Source: SZUA-584 sp964441275 (lineage in GTDB: Bacteria > Bacillota > Clostridia > Christensenellales > SZUA-584). From it: DNA of 64,000 bases. The notes below the pieces were generated by a model. It was not told the origin of the DNA. It did no database searches and saw only the letters and a program-made list of their open reading frames with translations. The position numbers were made by a program, and so were the translations under genes. Positions 60,457 to 64,000 of the stretch are shown here, one piece after another. Location: positions 85,465-149,464 of the forward strand of contig CAYTUG010000001.1 in NCBI GenBank assembly GCA_964441275.1. The letters run 5' to 3'. The stretch's first letter is position 1. The number at the start of each line of letters is the position of its first letter.

Positions 60457-60731
60457 GAAAACAACCCGATGCAGGACGCCAGAATAATCACGTTTTCGTT
60501 CTCAGATGAAGGTGGATCGGTTTCCTTTTCATTTGTGCCAACATAGTATATAATTATAATTAGTTATTTCATCGAATCAAGTGTCCACATTAAATCGGGC
60601 AGGGGTGACCATTGAAATTGAGGAAGGGCTAGAGTGATAATTGCGATTGTCGGAAGGCAATATGGAATTGCAAAAACCGTGCGTTAAAACAAATCAAATA
60701 GTTAACTTTTTATGATTGGAAGGATTGATGA
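60457..60731. other. Gap upstream of the 60732 gene
   Basis: TATAAT-like sequence occurs near 60548-60558 and could serve the plus-strand gene. GTGTCCACATTAAATCGGG near 60590 has the look of an insertion-sequence end, but no partner end or transposase was found. Confidence 0.3.
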
Positions 60732-61415
60732 ATGACTTTTGATTGGCCTGCATCAATTTCAGCGTTTTGCGCTATAGTATCGTTAATCGCCATTTTCGTT
60801 CTGGTAAAGGAACGAATAGAAAAACGAAGACCTTATTTGCAAGTATCCTTTGAACTGGTCAGAAGCAGCCTAGTGTGCTTGGTAATCAGAAATGTTGGCG
60901 ATGTCCCTGCAAAGTTAAAATGGATAAGTTTTAACCCTTCTTTTATTAAGCAATTACCGCTAAAAGCAAGAGAACGAGCAAAGGATAGGAGGGACTTGAA
61001 TGTCTCGATTTATTCTGGTCAAAAATGGATAATATGTCTGGAAGAGATCACATCTACAGTAATCAATTATCAGAATACGAGATTAGAAACAACCATTATT
61101 TACACCGAAAAAGGAAAACGTAAAGAATATAAGGAACTTGAAACTGTTGAATTTAATGACTACTCCGGTTTCCTTGTCTATATATCAGAAATTGATGAGC
61201 TGGCTGGGGCAATAGAAAAATTAGAAAATAAAGTCGAGGTCATAGGTGCTGCTTTGAAGCAATTAGCCAATGGCAAGTCTCATGATCTCCAGATGTGCTC
61301 ATATGTAAATATGTCAGACGATAGCAAGCATACAATAATCACAGGGGACGAAGGGTCAATCATACTAGAAAGAACAGAGGATAACCAAAACGGCGGAGCA
61401 TGCCAAAAGAAGTAA
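60732..61415 (+). CDS. Unknown membrane-anchored protein
   Basis: A 227-residue protein; AAGGA lies eight bases ahead of the ATG. One N-terminal membrane helix (ISAFCAIVSLIAIFVLV) is followed by a basic stretch and a cytoplasmic beta-rich region with YLQVSFELVRSSLVCLVIRN, a layout common to phage or island-borne N-anchored proteins. A helical part (IDELAGAIEKLENKVEVIGAAL) may form a coiled coil. The only plus-strand gene of the island. Function unknown. Confidence 0.6.
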   Translation: MTFDWPASISAFCAIVSLIAIFVLVKERIEKRRPYLQVSFELVRSSLVCLVIRNVGDVPAKLKWISFNPSFIKQLPLKARERAKDRRDLNVSIYSGQKWIICLEEITSTVINYQNTRLETTIIYTEKGKRKEYKELETVEFNDYSGFLVYISEIDELAGAIEKLENKVEVIGAALKQLANGKSHDLQMCSYVNMSDDSKHTIITGDEGSIILERTEDNQNGGACQKK

Positions 61416-61538
61416 AGACAAAGCATGCGGTATACTTTTATCACGTTGTATGCTAGGTCACATGTTGCCGGCAATATGACTGTTGCATCTTCATCGATCA
61501 TTTGTCGCACGGCCGCGATACCTGCACCGCTATCGCTG

Positions 61539-62693
61539 CTATTCTATAATCTGAAAGTTACTGCCATCTGTTTTGATTATTCCTACAGTATGTATGGCCT
61601 CATTGTTATTATTATAGCTTTCAAAAAATATCCAGTCTCCTAAAACGCATATGTTTTGCATTAGCATGTCCGAATATAATAGCTGCTCATCTGTGCCGCC
61701 GATTCTTATTTTTTGCAAAGACAGCCCAACCCAAGCATTAGTCGTTAGATATATCCAGTCTTCTGAAATGTTCAATGCAATCAAATCCGTATTCGACATT
61801 ATTCCCTGCTGGTCTGTTCCGTCGGTTTTGACTTTATATATCTTGTTGAAATCTACAACGTAATAAATCCAGTCATCAACAATACCTATATTTGTGTTTT
61901 TGCGTAACCGATTTGTGGAGAAAATTAACTGCTGTTCTGTCCCATCGGTTTTGATTTTGAATATTCCGTCATCGCCTTTATTGGGATTAGAAGGAGAATA
62001 GTAAATCCAATCTTCAACAATATCTACGCACGAAACCATATAAGAAAGCAGTTTTTGTTGGTCTGCCCCGTCGGTTTTGATTTTATAAAACCCCGAAACA
62101 TCAGAGCCAATCTTTAAGCGATTATAGTATATCCACTCACCTACAACTAAAGCGTCGCGAATCGTGCCGTCACCGTAACCAAGATCCATTATTGTGGTTG
62201 AATCTGTGCCATCAGTCTTGACCTTTTTTATACTCGTACCCTGTCTGGTTGCGGAGCCTCCCATGACTGTAATGCTTCCGCCGACAAAATATATATAATC
62301 TCCTACAACATTTATATCAAAAAGGGGGCCTTGGTAAATCTGTTCTTTTTCCGTTCCGTCAGTTTTTATTTTGTACAGTCCCCCTTTCGAATCATACGAT
62401 TCATTGCCAAACCAGTGATAATAAATCCAGTCCCCCGTGGAAGCCGCAATCCCATCGTTATTTATGTTCCAAGAAGTAGTACCCTTTTCGTTGGGGTCAA
62501 CAGACTCTGCCACAGTAGTTGGGGAAGCTGGCAGCGTATTGTTATTCTCTTTGGCGGTAGCTGATGGTGTGATATTCTGACTATTTGAATCGCTTGGCGT
62601 CGCACCGCTCTTGGAAGTGTCTGAAGGCTTATTACATGCTGTCAAGCCCAAAATCAATGCTACCGATAAAATAATCGCTATTAGTTTTTTCAT
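61539..62693 (-). CDS. Lipoprotein with seven DUF5050-like repeats (predicted propeller)
   Basis: A 384-residue exported lipoprotein: signal peptide with lipobox LTAC (residues 17-20), a Ser/Thr/Pro-rich linker to about residue 70, then seven repeats of about 45 residues with the pattern DWIYY...LYKIKTDGT. Seven units suggest a beta propeller. AGGAG lies seven bases ahead of the ATG. DUF5050 proteins are surface proteins of unknown role, common in Clostridia. It is adjacent to another lipoprotein gene on the same strand, 94 bases upstream. Confidence 0.85.
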   Translation of the reverse strand: MKKLIAIILSVALILGLTACNKPSDTSKSGATPSDSNSQNITPSATAKENNNTLPASPTTVAESVDPNEKGTTSWNINNDGIAASTGDWIYYHWFGNESYDSKGGLYKIKTDGTEKEQIYQGPLFDINVVGDYIYFVGGSITVMGGSATRQGTSIKKVKTDGTDSTTIMDLGYGDGTIRDALVVGEWIYYNRLKIGSDVSGFYKIKTDGADQQKLLSYMVSCVDIVEDWIYYSPSNPNKGDDGIFKIKTDGTEQQLIFSTNRLRKNTNIGIVDDWIYYVVDFNKIYKVKTDGTDQQGIMSNTDLIALNISEDWIYLTTNAWVGLSLQKIRIGGTDEQLLYSDMLMQNICVLGDWIFFESYNNNNEAIHTVGIIKTDGSNFQIIE

Positions 62694-62787
62694 TATACAC
62701 TCCTACTTTATTTTTATTTTTCCAACAAGTTGTGTTGTATATTATCATCTGCCGTCCTATCCGATACTTTCTTTTCTTTATGTGCTA

Positions 62788-63618
62788 TTAACCGGCTGGA
62801 ACATCAATATAAGTTCTGCTTTTGTCAAGACCGATAATAGTGATAGCGGGAGAATAACTTGACCAGTCACTAGAGTACTCGACATCACAAACAATATATG
62901 TAAGCGCGGTGTTGTTGCTCACGTCCAACTCGGTGAGTGGATTGTATGAACAATCAAGCGAAACCAATGCAATGTTGTTGCTCACCTCCAGTTTGGTTAG
63001 GTTGTTCTCTTGGCACTCGAGATTTGTCAGCACACCATTTTTATTTACGTCCAGTTCGGTCAGTTGGTTCATGTAGCATAGAAGCTCTGTCAGCATAGTA
63101 TTTTTACTTATATTCAGTTTAGTTAATGAGTTGTTTCCACAATTGAGATATGTCAACACCGTGTTTCGGCTCAAATCCAGCTCGGTTAACTGGGCGGTAC
63201 TGCAATCAAGCCATTCCAGCGCGGTAAAGTACTCAATACCCGATAGGCTTTTTATATTTCTATAGACATGCGGTTGATCACTGCCGCCCCACTCTCCACT
63301 TACGTCCAATCGGGTAACCCCTGATATATCGGCATAGGTAATATCTCCTGTCGGCTTGTCAATGGTTTCCCTTATCGCCGCTTCAAAGTTTTTATCGGGG
63401 AAAGTAATAACCATATCGCCAGGTATCGGCGTTGGTTCGGATGGCGTAGGGGTTTCCTCTAAAGCAGAAGACGGCGGGTTATCATCCTTTAGTGCGGATG
63501 AATTATCCTCGCTCGTTTTAGTCGTTGTACGGCCTGTTGGCGATGCAACATTACAACCTGTTAACGCAGAGAGGATAAATACCAATACCAGAGCTGTGCA
63601 TAAGATTTTTTTACGCAT
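62788..63618 (-). CDS. Leucine-rich repeat lipoprotein
   Basis: A 276-residue lipoprotein: lipobox LTGC (residues 18-21), a Ser/Thr/Pro linker (EETPTPSEPTPIPGD), then a cap region starting ITFPDKNFEAAIRETI and about six repeats of 21 residues with the pattern LTELDVSNNTALTYLxC. This is the bacterial LRR type with a Cys in place of one Leu. Such proteins mediate surface binding. The start at 63618 has GGAGA about ten bases ahead; the longer ORF to 63744 lacks a signal peptide at its start. Paired with the DUF5050-like lipoprotein. Confidence 0.87.
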   Translation of the reverse strand: MRKKILCTALVLVFILSALTGCNVASPTGRTTTKTSEDNSSALKDDNPPSSALEETPTPSEPTPIPGDMVITFPDKNFEAAIRETIDKPTGDITYADISGVTRLDVSGEWGGSDQPHVYRNIKSLSGIEYFTALEWLDCSTAQLTELDLSRNTVLTYLNCGNNSLTKLNISKNTMLTELLCYMNQLTELDVNKNGVLTNLECQENNLTKLEVSNNIALVSLDCSYNPLTELDVSNNTALTYIVCDVEYSSDWSSYSPAITIIGLDKSRTYIDVPAG

Positions 63619-63640
63619 AAAATATTTTCTCCTTGATTTT

Positions 63641-63919
63641 TTATGAGTAATATTTAATAGAAATCTGCTTCCCCGCTTTGATGTTGTCCAGCATGGATTT
63701 TTTGGATTCACGATGGAAATGTGTTTTTGCATATTCGAGAGCAATCAGTACGCTCCGAACATACGGTAAGGTGACTTGTCCGATGCCGGGAAGTATTTGC
63801 TCAAGAGTTTCCTTTGCCTCAAGTTGTTCGTCAAACGAGGGAATTCGGATATCAACATTTTCCAAGCGTTTTCCAATTTCATTTAGCTCTTGAACCCACG
63901 CGGGTTTGAGGTCTTTCAT
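63641..63919 (-). CDS. Small unknown protein
   Basis: A 92-residue protein with AAGGAGG eight bases before the ATG at 63919. It is helical and charged: MKDLKPAWVQELNEIGKRL, then LEAKETLEQILPGIGQVTLPYVRSVLIALEYAKTHF, ending in a basic stretch. No family recognised. It lies 22 bases ahead of the LRR lipoprotein gene and is probably cotranscribed with it. Confidence 0.55.
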   Translation of the reverse strand: MKDLKPAWVQELNEIGKRLENVDIRIPSFDEQLEAKETLEQILPGIGQVTLPYVRSVLIALEYAKTHFHRESKKSMLDNIKAGKQISIKYYS

Positions 63920-64000
63920 TTTTATATCCTCCTTTAACTTCAATCCGTATTGTAAAGTTAAATGAAAATTGAGACCCTGTAAGCCTTTCTGATACAATGT
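63920..64000. other. Right edge of the window
   Basis: No feature can be assigned beyond the upstream region of the small gene at 63919. The reading frame of that gene stays open to 63997 but without a ribosome site further upstream. Confidence 0.3.

Noticed and set aside
60585..60620. Insertion-sequence end near GTGTCCACATTAAAT
   Set aside because: No partner end, transposase fragment or target duplication could be found.
1..64000. CRISPR array, rRNA or tRNA genes
   Set aside because: No regularly spaced short repeats, no cas genes and no sequence with tRNA A and B boxes were seen on reading; a covariance-model scan would be decisive.

Overview
The window reads as a chromosomal segment of an anaerobic, endospore-forming Firmicute of the class Clostridia. 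The evidence is spmA/spmB, a SpoIIE/RsbU-type phosphatase, a probable Spo0E-like protein with a Spo0A box upstream, a six-gene Rnf complex, a class III (glycyl radical) ribonucleotide reductase, oxygen-sensitive class I fumarase, Gram-positive AGGAGG-type ribosome binding sites, a T-box in front of ileS and an L13/S9 operon. No rRNA, tRNA or CRISPR array was seen. I cannot name a genus from sequence alone.

Layout. 0-5 kb: end of an unknown gene, a vitamin B6 kinase, a Na/phosphate cotransporter, a TagO/WecA-type glycan initiator and a DsrE-like protein. 5.2-7.4 kb: a phage-type terminase pair (TerS, TerL) with a one-cluster ferredoxin between the subunits and no other phage gene. 7.5-16.4 kb: a kinase-like/nuclease-like fusion with hpt, a zinc-ribbon membrane protein, an M16 peptidase/dUTPase operon, a sirtuin, a sugar-binding lipoprotein, and a DegV (FakB-like) plus FabT-like regulator pair with its own palindrome. 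16.7-22.2 kb: rnfCDGEAB-maf. 22.5-25.5 kb: mreB, rplM-rpsI and a 22-residue membrane ORF. 25.8-28.4 kb: PAS-phosphatase, Spo0E-like gene and an RluA-family protein. 28.8-36.5 kb: glyS, metG-tatD-radical SAM, nrdD-nrdG behind a promoter that carries a tandem pair of NrdR-like boxes. 37-46.5 kb: RNA modification genes, spmA-spmB, an AbrB-type regulator, rsmI, a TrmN6-like methylase, a MacAB-like export operon and radA. 46.6-56.3 kb: an EF-hand protein broken by an A-run frameshift, an aminotransferase/Lrp pair, a decayed IS481-like insertion, ileS with T-box, a small zinc protein, a DtxR regulator and a two-subunit fumarase.

From about 56.4 kb to the right edge the character changes: AT-rich, poorly conserved, mostly minus-strand genes with no housekeeping function. 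Three copies of an approximately 80-bp repeat, each joined to a different terminator hairpin, punctuate this stretch; two of the cargo proteins carry HEPN-like R-x(4-6)-H motifs, and two adjacent lipoproteins (a seven-repeat DUF5050-like propeller and a leucine-rich repeat protein) follow. This is the accessory island of the window and, with the terminase/ferredoxin locus, the best place to look for new biology.

Functional links that the sequence supports: energy conservation by Rnf (ferredoxin to NAD with ion pumping), which fits a fermentative anaerobe; deoxynucleotide supply by NrdDG; lipid homeostasis by the FabT-like/DegV pair; and sporulation control by the Spo0A-box/Spo0E-like/phosphatase cluster together with spmAB.
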